This document shows positions 25,079 through 33,839 of a stretch of 64,000 bases of DNA, piece by piece. Position 1 is the stretch's first letter; every line of letters begins with the position of its first letter. The notes beneath the pieces were generated by a model, which saw only the letters and a program-made list of their open reading frames with translations, made no database searches and was not told the DNA's origin. Position numbers and translations under genes: made by a program. The stretch spans positions 21,983 to 85,982 of the forward strand of contig DAOPYA010000004.1 of the NCBI GenBank assembly GCA_035352635.1, given 5' to 3'. The stretch comes from Rifleibacterium sp035352635 (GTDB taxonomy: Bacteria > Muiribacteriota > Ozemobacteria > Ozemobacterales > Ozemobacteraceae).

Positions 25079-26494
25079 ATGACACGTCGTAACAGGATTC
25101 ACTTCATTGGCATCGGCGGCGTTGGAATGAGCGGTCTTGCCAGCATCTACCTCAACAAGGGCTACAAGATTTCAGGTTCCGACCTCAACGGCAACGACCG
25201 TACAGAAGAACTCAAAAGCAAAGGGGCACGTATTTTTACTGGCCACAATGCACGAAACATACCATCAGATGTCGGCAGAGTAGTTGTCTCAACAGCTATC
25301 TCCAGCGACAACCCTGAATTAATGGCAGCTCACAAACGTGGCTTGCCGACCATTCATCGTTCTGACCTGCTGGCAGAGCTTTTCCTTGACTCAACTTGCG
25401 GCATAGCCGTTGCCGGCTGCCACGGCAAGACTACAGTCAGTTCGATGATCGCAACCATTTTAAAAACCGCCGGAAAAGATCCGACCTGCGTTGTCGGCGG
25501 TCATGTTGCTGCCCTCGGCGGCAACGCCTGCGCCGGCGCTTCGAATCTCTTTGTTGCCGAAGCCGACGAAAGCGACGCAACTTTCCTGAAATATTTCCCG
25601 CAGTTTGGCGTCATTACCAACATTGATAATGACCACATGGATCACTATTCAAGCATCGAGGCCATAATCAAAGCATTCGAACTTTTCGCCAGCCACATCT
25701 CACCCGAAGGGGCGCTGTTCATTTGCGCTGACGACCCGATCGCCCGCAACCTGAATATTCCAGAAAAGCTGCGCACCATCACCTATGGCATCACTACTGC
25801 TGCCGACCTGATGGCCGACAATATCGACCTGCACCCGTATGGCTCGTGTTTCGATCTTATGATTGGCGGCCAGAATTATGGCCGGTTCAATCTTGAAGTG
25901 CCCGGTCGACACAATATTCTGAACGCCCTGCCGGTTATTGGTTTCTGCCTTGAAGTCGGCATGGCGCTTGAGGCTATTCAAAAAGGGTTCGACATATTTC
26001 ACGGTGCCGGCCGCCGCTTCGAAATCAAGGGGCAGTTTGAAGGCATCACTGTCATTGATGACTACGGCCATCATCCGAATGAAATCAAAGCAACCCTTGA
26101 AGCCGCAACCTCTCTTGGCGCACGCCGGGTCGTGGTGGTTTTCCAGCCGCACCGTTATTCAAGAACCCTGTTTCTCTCGCAAGAATTCGGCCGCTGTTTC
26201 GACAACTGCGACAAACTGTTTATCACTGATATTTATGCCGCCTCAGAAAAGCCGATTCCCGGCGTTACCAGCAAAGTTATTCTCGATCACATGCCGGTAG
26301 CTAACCGCCGCAAAGTCAAAATGGTTAAGAACGTCGAAGACGTTAAATATCATCTGTTGAACTTTGTCGAACCCGGCGATGTCGTCTTTACCATTGGCGC
26401 CGGCAGCATTACCCAGGTCGGCCCCGAAATACTTGAGTCGATGAGAGTCCGCAGTCTCAGTTATCACGCTCTGCCCGTCAGTGCAGTTGTTTAA
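25079..26494 (+). CDS. murC: UDP-N-acetylmuramate--L-alanine ligase
   Basis: A 471-residue Mur ligase that adds the first L-Ala to UDP-MurNAc in cytoplasmic peptidoglycan synthesis. Family motifs appear in order: GIGGVGMSGLA at about 11-21, the ATP loop GCHGKTT at 113-119 (most MurC have Thr where Cys115 stands), EADESDATF, NIDNDHMDHY, DDYGHHPNEI near 325 and FQPHRYSRT near 355. The ATG at 25079 matches usual MurC N-termini; an AAGGAGG sequence lies unusually far upstream (about 15 bases), and an in-frame ATG at 25022 would add 19 basic residues. It is separated from other mur genes, with only a tiny membrane peptide gene downstream before the terminator. Confidence 0.94.
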   Translation: MTRRNRIHFIGIGGVGMSGLASIYLNKGYKISGSDLNGNDRTEELKSKGARIFTGHNARNIPSDVGRVVVSTAISSDNPELMAAHKRGLPTIHRSDLLAELFLDSTCGIAVAGCHGKTTVSSMIATILKTAGKDPTCVVGGHVAALGGNACAGASNLFVAEADESDATFLKYFPQFGVITNIDNDHMDHYSSIEAIIKAFELFASHISPEGALFICADDPIARNLNIPEKLRTITYGITTAADLMADNIDLHPYGSCFDLMIGGQNYGRFNLEVPGRHNILNALPVIGFCLEVGMALEAIQKGFDIFHGAGRRFEIKGQFEGITVIDDYGHHPNEIKATLEAATSLGARRVVVVFQPHRYSRTLFLSQEFGRCFDNCDKLFITDIYAASEKPIPGVTSKVILDHMPVANRRKVKMVKNVEDVKYHLLNFVEPGDVVFTIGAGSITQVGPEILESMRVRSLSYHALPVSAVV

Positions 26495-26499
26495 GCACT

Positions 26500-26613
26500 A
26501 TGACCATAATTACCACCCTGTTTCTCTTCAGCGTCGCTGTTGTTTTAACCCGCGCCACCGTCGCACTGGGCTTTAAAATTCTCGATGTAATAAAAGCCAG
26601 ATACGGTTCCTGA
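26500..26613 (+). CDS. Possible 37-residue membrane peptide downstream of murC
   Basis: A short frame starting six bases after the murC stop encodes 37 residues: a hydrophobic helix (about 2-16, LFLFSVAVV in the middle), then an amphipathic basic tail ending RYGS. It finishes just before a strong terminator, so it would be translated from the murC mRNA. No ribosome-binding site better than chance is seen, and no homologue is known to me. Confidence 0.4.
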   Translation: MTIITTLFLFSVAVVLTRATVALGFKILDVIKARYGS

Positions 26614-26626
26614 AAACCCGAGCCAT

Positions 26627-26678
26627 TAAAAAGCCCGGCGACCGACTCTCTCGTGAGTCAATCGCCGGGCTTTTTTTC
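26627..26678 (+). terminator. Strong rho-independent terminator after murC
   Basis: AAAAGCCCGGCGA pairs with TCGCCGGGCTTTT, with an inner GACTC/GAGTC stem, followed by a seven-T run. The A-rich left arm lets it also serve the convergent M16 gene. Confidence 0.9.
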
Positions 26679-26686
26679 AGTTTGCA

Positions 26687-29224
26687 TCAGGGGGCTGTTA
26701 TAGCCACTGCATAAGAACCACTGGCCAGCATATACTGTCTGGCCGCCTGCGTTACCAGTTCTGGGGTAGCTGAAGCCAGTATCTGCGGGTAGCGCCGATA
26801 AAAATCAAAACCCCTGCCCAGCAGCTCATCTGAAGCGAAGTTTTCAGCCAAAGACTGATTGTCAGCAAGCGAAAGCGCATATTGCCCAACCAGAAATTTC
26901 CTCGCCAGCTCAAATTCTTCGGCGCTGAAACCGTTTTTGAAAGCTTCAACCTCAGCAAGCAATTTGGCAGATGCCTCAGACGCCCTGGCAGGTGAAGTTA
27001 CCGCCGTTGCAAGAAAATAGCCGGTATTGGCCATGCCGGTATTGAAGGCCCAGCTTGAAAAAGCCACCGCATCGCGGTCGCGCAGATTTCTGATTAACCT
27101 TGAATTGCTGCCGCCCGAAAGAATGGTCTGGGCAATTTCGAGAGCGGCGCAGCGTTCATCCGAAATCGGCAGGGTGCGGCTCACATAAACAATCTGAGCC
27201 TGCTCAATGTTCTTCTTCACGGCAACCTCAATGGGGCCCTTGACCTCTTTCAGTTCAAAATTTCCGGTTTCACGGGGCTGTTTCGATGAAAACCTGGCAA
27301 AATTGCGCAGCAGCCATTCCCGGGTTTCTTTGGAATAAAAATCACCTACAATGGCCACCACAATGTTACCACCAACATAATTCTCTGAATGAAAATCAAC
27401 GAGATCCTGACGCTTGATGCGCCGCACATCATCAAGGCGGCCATAATTTGAGTAACTGATCGGCGTTTCAGGAAAAATAGCCATCAAAGCCTGCTGGGTG
27501 GTATGCTTATAGACATCTTCTTCTTCAAGGCGTATCTGCTCTTCGATCTGGGTTTTCATGTTATCGAGCCCGGACGACGGAAAATCTGGATTTTCGAGAA
27601 TGTCGAGAAACAGTTCGAGGGAGCTGTTAAAATTTTCAGAAAGCGTCTGAAGACTGAAAGTGACAAAGCTCTTGCTGGTCTGCGATGAATACTTTGAGCC
27701 CATGGAAGCAAGTGCTGATGCCAGTTCGCTGCCACTCATTTTTTTGGTGCCCCTGATCAGCATCTCGGCCGTCAGATTAGCCAAACCGCCTTCGCGTTTA
27801 TCTTCAAGCATTCCACCAGCGGCAACCTTGGCGACGACTGCCACCACCGGCGAACTATGGTTTTCTTTTAAAATGATCTTGACGCCGTTATCGAGAGTCA
27901 ACATTTCGGGCAAAGCGTCGTCAGCAGCAGCCTTTGGTTCGAGCCGGGCAATCGTCAGATTGTTGTCGTTAAGGTATTCTGAAGCAACCCGCCTGATGTC
28001 TTCAAGGTTTACGGCGCGAATATTGTCGGCAAATGATTCAGAATCACGGATATCAGAGAGCATGGCAAAGTGCCCGAAATTGGCAGCCTGGTTTTCTGCG
28101 GTTTCACGGCCAAAATAGTCGTCGGCAATGATCTGCTGGCGGGCTTTTTCAATCTCTTCGTTACTTATTTCTCCATCAAGCAGGCGATAAACAATGCTGC
28201 GGGCCGCATCAACAAACTGTTTGGCTTTCCCTGGCGTTGTGACGCCACCAACCTGAAAGAGCATCGGATACTGACTTGAATAATACCCAGCACCTGCCGA
28301 CAGGGCAATCTGGCGATCATCAACAAGTTCCTTCCAGAGCCAGCTCGAAGTGCCCCCGCCAATCATTCTGGCAATCAGGTAGAGCGGAAACCGGTCAACA
28401 CTCTCAACCCCCGGGACCCGCCAGCCAATTCTGATGTAAGTATTGGTGATATCAGCAGTCTCGACCTTGACGCGCATACCCTTCTGCGGGGGTTCCTGAA
28501 GAGGTTTCTGCAAAGGGGCCTCAGCTCTTGGAACCTGGCCGGCGAACTTCTTAACCAGTTCGATGGTCAATGCCGAATCAACATCGCCGGTGACAATTAA
28601 CCACATATTTGCAGGAACATAGAATTTTTTATAGAAGTTAACCAGCTTCTCGCGGGTCACCTGTTCGATTATCTGACGGTAGCCAATGATCGGGTGACGA
28701 TAAGGATGAACTTTAAAGGCTTCTTCCATCAGAAGTTGCACAACCCGATTGTTGGGATTACCTGATGAAACAATTGTTTCTTCAAGAATGGCCCTGGTTT
28801 CGGCAACCAGATCGCCGGCTTCAAGGGCGCTGTTAAAAACGGCATCCACAAGAATCTCAAGCATCTTTTCCTGATAAACCGAAGCACCGGTCAGCGAAAA
28901 ACTGGTGTAATCATTGGCTGTGAATGAAGAATGACGCGACCCGGTCATTCTGATCTCATTCTCGAGGGCAGCGGCCGGAAAACGCCCTGAACCCTTGAAA
29001 ATCAGCCTTTCAAGCAGATGCGCGTAGCCTTCTTCACCGGGTTGTTCGTTCACTGAACCGGCCTTAACCCACAAATTAACCGCTACGACAGGCGAAGCCC
29101 GCATTGGCCTGATAAAAACATTCAGGCCATTTTCAAGAGTGAAAACCTGCCCGGCATCAATCTGAGCAAAACTGCACTGTGCCAGAAGCACAAAAGCAAG
29201 CATTAATCTGATAATAAGTTTCAT
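26687..29224 (-). CDS. Exported M16-family protein lacking the zinc site
   Basis: An 845-residue exported protein with signal peptide (1-20) and two consecutive M16 units (about 25-420 and 430-845), as in pitrilysin/PqqL-type proteases. In the first unit the zinc motif HxxEH reads HLLER at residues 69-73: the second His is Arg (codon AGG), while the downstream EE at 148-149 is kept. In the second unit the equivalent position reads GGLANLTAEM, again with no HxxEH. In normal two-unit M16 proteins one copy is catalytic; here neither is intact. It may be a non-catalytic partner, as in heteromeric M16 pairs, or a pseudo-enzyme with a peptide-binding role. It has a GAGGAGAG ribosome-binding site and no neighbouring active M16 gene. 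Confidence 0.88.
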   Translation of the reverse strand: MKLIIRLMLAFVLLAQCSFAQIDAGQVFTLENGLNVFIRPMRASPVVAVNLWVKAGSVNEQPGEEGYAHLLERLIFKGSGRFPAAALENEIRMTGSRHSSFTANDYTSFSLTGASVYQEKMLEILVDAVFNSALEAGDLVAETRAILEETIVSSGNPNNRVVQLLMEEAFKVHPYRHPIIGYRQIIEQVTREKLVNFYKKFYVPANMWLIVTGDVDSALTIELVKKFAGQVPRAEAPLQKPLQEPPQKGMRVKVETADITNTYIRIGWRVPGVESVDRFPLYLIARMIGGGTSSWLWKELVDDRQIALSAGAGYYSSQYPMLFQVGGVTTPGKAKQFVDAARSIVYRLLDGEISNEEIEKARQQIIADDYFGRETAENQAANFGHFAMLSDIRDSESFADNIRAVNLEDIRRVASEYLNDNNLTIARLEPKAAADDALPEMLTLDNGVKIILKENHSSPVVAVVAKVAAGGMLEDKREGGLANLTAEMLIRGTKKMSGSELASALASMGSKYSSQTSKSFVTFSLQTLSENFNSSLELFLDILENPDFPSSGLDNMKTQIEEQIRLEEEDVYKHTTQQALMAIFPETPISYSNYGRLDDVRRIKRQDLVDFHSENYVGGNIVVAIVGDFYSKETREWLLRNFARFSSKQPRETGNFELKEVKGPIEVAVKKNIEQAQIVYVSRTLPISDERCAALEIAQTILSGGSNSRLIRNLRDRDAVAFSSWAFNTGMANTGYFLATAVTSPARASEASAKLLAEVEAFKNGFSAEEFELARKFLVGQYALSLADNQSLAENFASDELLGRGFDFYRRYPQILASATPELVTQAARQYMLASGSYAVAITAP

Positions 29225-29478
29225 TCATGCACTCTCCTCGGTAATCTGGGCAACATTCTACCACCAGCATCGCCGATAGCCAACTTATTGATAACCGTGC
29301 AAATGAAAACTCCTGCGGCTGACATGCCGGGCCGTTGAACAGACTCAACTTTGTTTTTGCACAACTCACTAATTCAAGTGCGTGGCAGCAAAATGCAATA
29401 AAAACAAGGCACACCTCAATGAAACGAACATTGATGCCGATGAGTTCACTAAAGATATAAATTCTGGAGCGCAAACTG
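29225..29478. promoter_or_regulatory. Divergent promoter region between the M16 and SLH-like genes
   Basis: About 254 bases lie between the divergent starts. On the plus strand TTGATG (29431-29436) and GATATA (29454-29459) are 17 bases apart, a weak candidate. No hairpin or gene is seen. Confidence 0.3.
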
Positions 29479-30723
29479 ATGTTAAAAAGTAACCGCTGTT
29501 TTCTTCTAGGTGTAATAACCGCATCTTTTCTGCTGACCATATTTGCCGGCAACCACCTCTTTCAGATGGTAATTGCCGGTGATAACGGCAGTCTTCCAAG
29601 AGAATTGCGCCTGGGCGCTGAACTTGGGTTGATCGGCCAGACCCAGTTAACCAGAGCGCGACTCAACCGTTCTGTCAGCCAGCTGGACTTTGGCGAAAAA
29701 CTGTCAATGTCATTAGAACTGCTTGGTTTCGAGCACACCGGCATTAAAAATCTTATCAGCCATGGTTTGCTGCCGGCCAGAGGCCTGCAAAATCAGATGA
29801 CTCGCAAAGATGCGCTTGAAACCCTGGCAAGAACCTGCGCCGCGCTCAAAGACGCTGGCCTGATAAATCTGGCAGACAACGATGCCCGCAATTACAGCGA
29901 TTACCGCATTCCCGAAAAATATCGCCACGCCGTGACTTATCTGCAGAAAAAATACGTGGTTCGAGGTTTTCCAGATGGCTCAATGGGCAGCAGTCGAAAG
30001 CTTTCGCTGCGCGAAGCAGTATTCTTCGTCTACAGGTTTTATGAAGCAGTGGCCGCCGATCTTATGGGCAGCCGTGAGAATCAGGGAATCAGCTTCGTCG
30101 ATATGCCGCTGAGCCACCCGGTAATGGGCGCTGTAAAGAATCTCACCGCCGCCGGCGCCTTCGATAAAATCATTCTTCGACCAAGCTTTGATGGTGAATC
30201 GTTCATAACCGTCACCGATTTGACCGAAATTCTCAACGGAATTTTCGCCAAAGCCGGCAAAGAAAGCGACCAGATCCGACTGAAAACAATCTTTGCAGAT
30301 ACTAATGCTTCATCCTTTGGCCAGCGCCGCCAACTCGCACTGGTTCTTGAATACCTTCTCGATACCTTTGCCAAAGACCGTTTGAATGCCAGCAAGATCA
30401 ATTATAAGGATGTCAGCATTGAACAGCCCGAATTCGAATCTCTGGTAAAACTCGCTGGCTGCGGTCTTACCATGGGTTACGGTGACGGCAGATTTGCCGG
30501 AACTGAAAGCCTGACATGGTTTGAGACCGTCAACCTTCTTGATGCAGTAATCAAATATTCAGCCATCGTCGCCGAACCCCCAACCAGAAAAAATCGCCTC
30601 GCGGTTAAGTCTGACATTGAAAACCTCAAAACCCTCTTGCGTGCCAAACGCGAAAAAATAAGACAGATTCTTCGGGTCGAAAAGTCTGCCGCAAGCACTG
30701 AAGAAAAAACTGCCGGGCAGTAG
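29479..30723 (+). CDS. SLH-domain-like exported protein
   Basis: A 414-residue protein with an N-terminal signal or anchor segment (about 8-30). The middle and C-terminal parts contain S-layer-homology-like units: GFPDGSM at about 164-170 followed by L-S-L-R-E-A-V and a hydrophobic helix, and GYGDGRF near 334-340 with a similar continuation; other units are weaker. SLH modules bind secondary cell-wall polymers or, in diderms with an outer membrane, tether peptidoglycan. The C-terminal 50 residues are a basic helix. The start follows TCTGGAG. It is a single gene convergent with the PH-like membrane protein (17 bases between stops). Confidence 0.65.
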   Translation: MLKSNRCFLLGVITASFLLTIFAGNHLFQMVIAGDNGSLPRELRLGAELGLIGQTQLTRARLNRSVSQLDFGEKLSMSLELLGFEHTGIKNLISHGLLPARGLQNQMTRKDALETLARTCAALKDAGLINLADNDARNYSDYRIPEKYRHAVTYLQKKYVVRGFPDGSMGSSRKLSLREAVFFVYRFYEAVAADLMGSRENQGISFVDMPLSHPVMGAVKNLTAAGAFDKIILRPSFDGESFITVTDLTEILNGIFAKAGKESDQIRLKTIFADTNASSFGQRRQLALVLEYLLDTFAKDRLNASKINYKDVSIEQPEFESLVKLAGCGLTMGYGDGRFAGTESLTWFETVNLLDAVIKYSAIVAEPPTRKNRLAVKSDIENLKTLLRAKREKIRQILRVEKSAASTEEKTAGQ

Positions 30724-30740
30724 GTATTGCACGGCAACTC

Positions 30741-31388
30741 TCAAATCTGGCTGAAAATGAGCCTTTCATTGGTCATGCAACTAATGACCAGCTCTCGGCG
30801 GCAGGCCAGCGAAATTGATTCAGCAACATACTTAGCCTCTGAAGGGTTTATTGAGGCAAATAATTTCTCAACCACGAATCCGTGGCTTTGCCTGACATAA
30901 ACCTTAACCACCCAGAGACTGGTGCTCTTGGCAAACAAGCACTCTGAATCACGTGTCAGTTCAACGTTAGTTATGTCATCAAAATGGTAAACGGTGATTC
31001 TGGCCCCAAGAAAACTGGTTTCATCAAGTCGAATCACCTTTTGCATGCGATCAAGCGATACCGATTTGCCATAAGTCACCAGAATCAACCCGGCCAGCAA
31101 AAACCCGCCGGCGACCATCAGGCAGAACAGGCAAAAGGCAAAAAGGGTAAAAAACAGTTTGCCCGCCAGGAGTTTATAGAGAATACTGCTGCCAGCAATG
31201 ATGAACCCAATGCCCAGCACCGAACAGGCGCGGGTGGTTCTGAAGGTAACTATGTCCTGATCAAGGTCGCGAACATTCATCACCTTAAAACTGCTCAATA
31301 ATCCCATCTCTTGAATTCCCTGAACGACATAATTGGTAGTTTTTTTTAGGATGTTGCCGATAATAGCAAATGTAGCGGGCATGGTCAA
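30741..31388 (-). CDS. Membrane protein with PH-like C-terminal domain
   Basis: A 215-residue protein with two membrane helices (about 55-75 and 80-105) after a cytoplasmic N-terminus, then a beta-rich part (about 108-195) of the form K-x-I-R-L-D-E-x-x-x-L-G-A-R-I-x-V-Y-x-F-D-D-I, like the bacterial PH/YcxB-type domains that follow two helices. I do not recognise a specific family. It may sense or organise membrane components. A 223-base non-coding stretch with palindromes separates it from the DUF523 gene end. Confidence 0.55.
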   Translation of the reverse strand: MTMPATFAIIGNILKKTTNYVVQGIQEMGLLSSFKVMNVRDLDQDIVTFRTTRACSVLGIGFIIAGSSILYKLLAGKLFFTLFAFCLFCLMVAGGFLLAGLILVTYGKSVSLDRMQKVIRLDETSFLGARITVYHFDDITNVELTRDSECLFAKSTSLWVVKVYVRQSHGFVVEKLFASINPSEAKYVAESISLACRRELVISCMTNERLIFSQI

Positions 31389-31500
31389 CGAATATTAACG
31401 CGCAAATTGGCGTACACCGCGGATTTAAGAGCCATGCCCCGTTGGCGGCGAAAAATTTTCCGACTGTACATCAAGATCGGGCCGCGTCGCATGTTAAGAA

Positions 31501-31514
31501 ACGAAAATTTTCGT
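31501..31514. repeat. Perfect 14-bp palindrome
   Basis: ACGAAAATTTTCGT reads the same on both strands. It lies in the 31389-31611 gap, upstream of the minus-strand gene ending at 30741; operator use is possible but unsupported. A related GAAAAATTTTCC lies about 50 bases to the left. Confidence 0.45.
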
Positions 31515-31546
31515 AAATTTTTGTAAAAATCAATGGCAGGCGAGAA

Positions 31547-31558
31547 CCGGGCGCCCGG
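31547..31558. repeat. Perfect 12-bp GC palindrome
   Basis: CCGGGCGCCCGG is self-complementary and lies between the DUF523 gene end and the palindrome at 31501. Without a T tract it is not a standard terminator. Confidence 0.4.
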
Positions 31559-31611
31559 GGTACAGGCCTAAAACAAGCGCTCGACGCTCATCGCGCACTA
31601 ACAAGTCGCCA

Positions 31612-32106
31612 TCAGACTGTACCTCGCAAAAACTCAATCAGATCCTGCTCGTCAAGCACCTTAAAACCATTGTCAAGCAGCAGACGGGCCGTAACCCCGG
31701 AGCCAACAATAAGTTTGCCCGAAAAAGTGCCGTCATAAACCGATTTTAGGCCACACGAAGGGCTGCGAGTTTTCAGAACCACCAGCTCAACGGCAAAAAG
31801 TCTGGCCAGACGCAAGACTTCGCCTGCGCCCCTGATAAAACAATCAGTCACATCGCGGCCGTCTTTGGCCAGCACCCGCCCCCGGCCGGCCAGAACTTCT
31901 TTGGCCGACGACACAAGCTCTGATGGAATGCGCGGTGTCGGCATGCCGCCGAGTTGTTCTGGGCACACTGGCACCAGTTCAAAATCTTGCTGTAATAACA
32001 ACGGCCCCTGCAGAAAATCTGCTGAGGCCGTTGCTTTATAACTACACTGTATACCTAGAAGACAGGCGCTGATCATCAGGCGCCGTGGTTTCTCGGAACG
32101 GTTCAC
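31612..32106 (-). CDS. DUF523-family protein
   Basis: A 164-residue protein of the DUF523 family, function unknown. Hallmarks: S-A-C-L-L-G-x-x-C-S-Y at about 13-23, PVCPEQLGGMPTPR-x-P-x-E at about 46-63, D-V-T-x-x-F-x-x-G-A, and S-P-S-C-G near 115 with an L-K before it. The conserved cysteines hint at metal or redox chemistry. The ATG overlaps the stop of the TadB-TadC fusion by 4 bases, so it is cotranslated with the Tad genes, probably by chance of operon arrangement. Confidence 0.85.
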   Translation of the reverse strand: MNRSEKPRRLMISACLLGIQCSYKATASADFLQGPLLLQQDFELVPVCPEQLGGMPTPRIPSELVSSAKEVLAGRGRVLAKDGRDVTDCFIRGAGEVLRLARLFAVELVVLKTRSPSCGLKSVYDGTFSGKLIVGSGVTARLLLDNGFKVLDEQDLIEFLRGTV

Positions 32107-33836
32107 TGGTTGTCGAGAGGAACAACCGGCAAAGGCGCCGAAGTCGAAGCAATAGTCTGAACCGGAGACTCACCAGTCTTTATAATCTGCAGAGGCTGCT
32201 GGCCGGTTGTCTTGCCGGCAGGAGCAACCAGCAGCGATGCGCCGGCTGGTTTGCCCGCTGGCTTTTTACCAAGCATACCTTCCTGGAGGTTCGCGTTGCC
32301 CGGCCGAACTTCTTTCGAAGCCGAAATTTTGGGCATATTTTCGCTGACCTGCAGAATCGCCGGCCCAATAAGAATGACTGAAATACTTGGGAAAATAAAG
32401 AAAACCAACGGAATCAGAAGCTTAACCGGAAGCTTGTTAACCCGTTCTTCGGCTAGAATCATTCGCTGATAACGCATCTGCTCAGCCTGGGCACGCAAAG
32501 TCGGCCCAATTTCGGCGCCAAGGCGCTGTGCCTGAATCAACGAACTTACAAACGAGAAAAAAGACAGCACCCTGACCCGTTCAGCCATATCGGCAAGCGC
32601 CTCTTCAAGGCTTTTGCCAACCTTGGTGTCAGCGATGAACATCTTGAATTCAACCACGATATCAGTATTTCTTGACTTCTCAACAACCTTGGCGATGCCA
32701 CCGGTGAGATCAAGGCCTGATTCGATGGCAAGAGAAAGCAGATCGATAACATAGGGCAGTTCAAACTCAATGTTTTTCTGGCGCTTTTTGATCAGGTGAG
32801 CCAGATAGATTCTCGGCAGACGATAGCCGATCGGAATCATCATTATCAGTGCAATCCAGCCAACAATTCCGATAAAAATCGGGTTGACAAACAGGGCAAC
32901 CAGCACTGCAAAAAACAAAGCTGACAGCTGCATAATCGCCATATATTCTTCGGGCGTGAACTCAATCGCCTTGTTAGAAGCTTCAAGCAGGAATTTAACC
33001 TCGCTTTTCTGCTTCGCCAGCCAACCGGAGGGCAGAATCTGGTCAAAGGCCACTACCGGTTTAAGCAGAACGCGCAGCAACTGCCAGCGCTCGCGAGCCT
33101 TGGCCCGGGCTTCATTCTTCATGATTACGGCTTCTTCTGCATCTGGAAGAATAGAAGTGGTCATACGGTTGATAATCATCATCCCGATAAGGGACATCGA
33201 AATCGTTGCAATCAGAACGATCTGACCATAAGGATTTTCGAGCATCGGCAACAGGTATTTCGGATCAAAGATGATTACAACTGCTGAAAGAAAAATTGGA
33301 ATAGAGCCAACAAGATTGCCCGACAACCTTGCATGAGCGGTTCCGGCAACTACCTTGCCCATGATCTTCTTGCGTTCGGCAACCGTCAGAACGATCTGGC
33401 GATAAAGATCTTCGAGGTTACCACCGGTTTCCTGCTGAAAAATAGTAGCATTGACAGCAAGGCGGAGATCCTGGCTCGGCACCCGGCTGACCAGGTTGCT
33501 GAGCGCTTCAACCATCGGAACACCAAGTCTGCGTTCTTGAACCAGGGTTCTAAATTCGTTACAGATCGGCGGCGGTGTCGAAACAGCGACCAGTTCAAAT
33601 GCCTGGTCAAGGTTTCGACCGGCTTTCAAGCTTGAACTGATCATCAACAATACTTCGATGAGCTGATCTTCAAGGCTGGCGCCGGTTATGCTTTGCAGAT
33701 ACTTTGAACGCCCACCGGGGGTGTCTTTGCCCTTGTTTGGATCAATACTTAGATCCATTTGTTCTTCGAGGAAAAAGTAAACCCCGATTATTACCCCCAG
33801 AACTGCCAATATCTTGATTGCGGGAATTATCATCAT
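32103..33836 (-). CDS. TadB-TadC fusion, Tad-pilus inner-membrane platform
   Basis: A 577-residue membrane protein containing two T2SSF domains. The first (about 55-225), preceded by a membrane helix, has the SLKAGRNLDQAF and FQQETGGNLEDLY signatures of TadB. The second (about 290-515) has YVIDLLSLAIESGLDLTGGI and AQRLGAEIGPTLR, signatures of TadC. Usually TadB and TadC are separate proteins of about 300 residues that form the inner-membrane platform of Tad pili; here they are one chain. A Pro/Thr/Ala-rich tail of about 65 residues follows. The start lies three bases after the stop of the ATPase gene, and the stop overlaps the DUF523 start. Confidence 0.85.
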   Translation of the reverse strand: MMIIPAIKILAVLGVIIGVYFFLEEQMDLSIDPNKGKDTPGGRSKYLQSITGASLEDQLIEVLLMISSSLKAGRNLDQAFELVAVSTPPPICNEFRTLVQERRLGVPMVEALSNLVSRVPSQDLRLAVNATIFQQETGGNLEDLYRQIVLTVAERKKIMGKVVAGTAHARLSGNLVGSIPIFLSAVVIIFDPKYLLPMLENPYGQIVLIATISMSLIGMMIINRMTTSILPDAEEAVIMKNEARAKARERWQLLRVLLKPVVAFDQILPSGWLAKQKSEVKFLLEASNKAIEFTPEEYMAIMQLSALFFAVLVALFVNPIFIGIVGWIALIMMIPIGYRLPRIYLAHLIKKRQKNIEFELPYVIDLLSLAIESGLDLTGGIAKVVEKSRNTDIVVEFKMFIADTKVGKSLEEALADMAERVRVLSFFSFVSSLIQAQRLGAEIGPTLRAQAEQMRYQRMILAEERVNKLPVKLLIPLVFFIFPSISVILIGPAILQVSENMPKISASKEVRPGNANLQEGMLGKKPAGKPAGASLLVAPAGKTTGQQPLQIIKTGESPVQTIASTSAPLPVVPLDNQ

Positions 33837-33839
33837 GAC

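Noticed and set aside
31389..31611. Possible tRNA or small RNA in the gap
   Set aside because: No cloverleaf or promoter-terminator pair could be made; only palindromes are visible.
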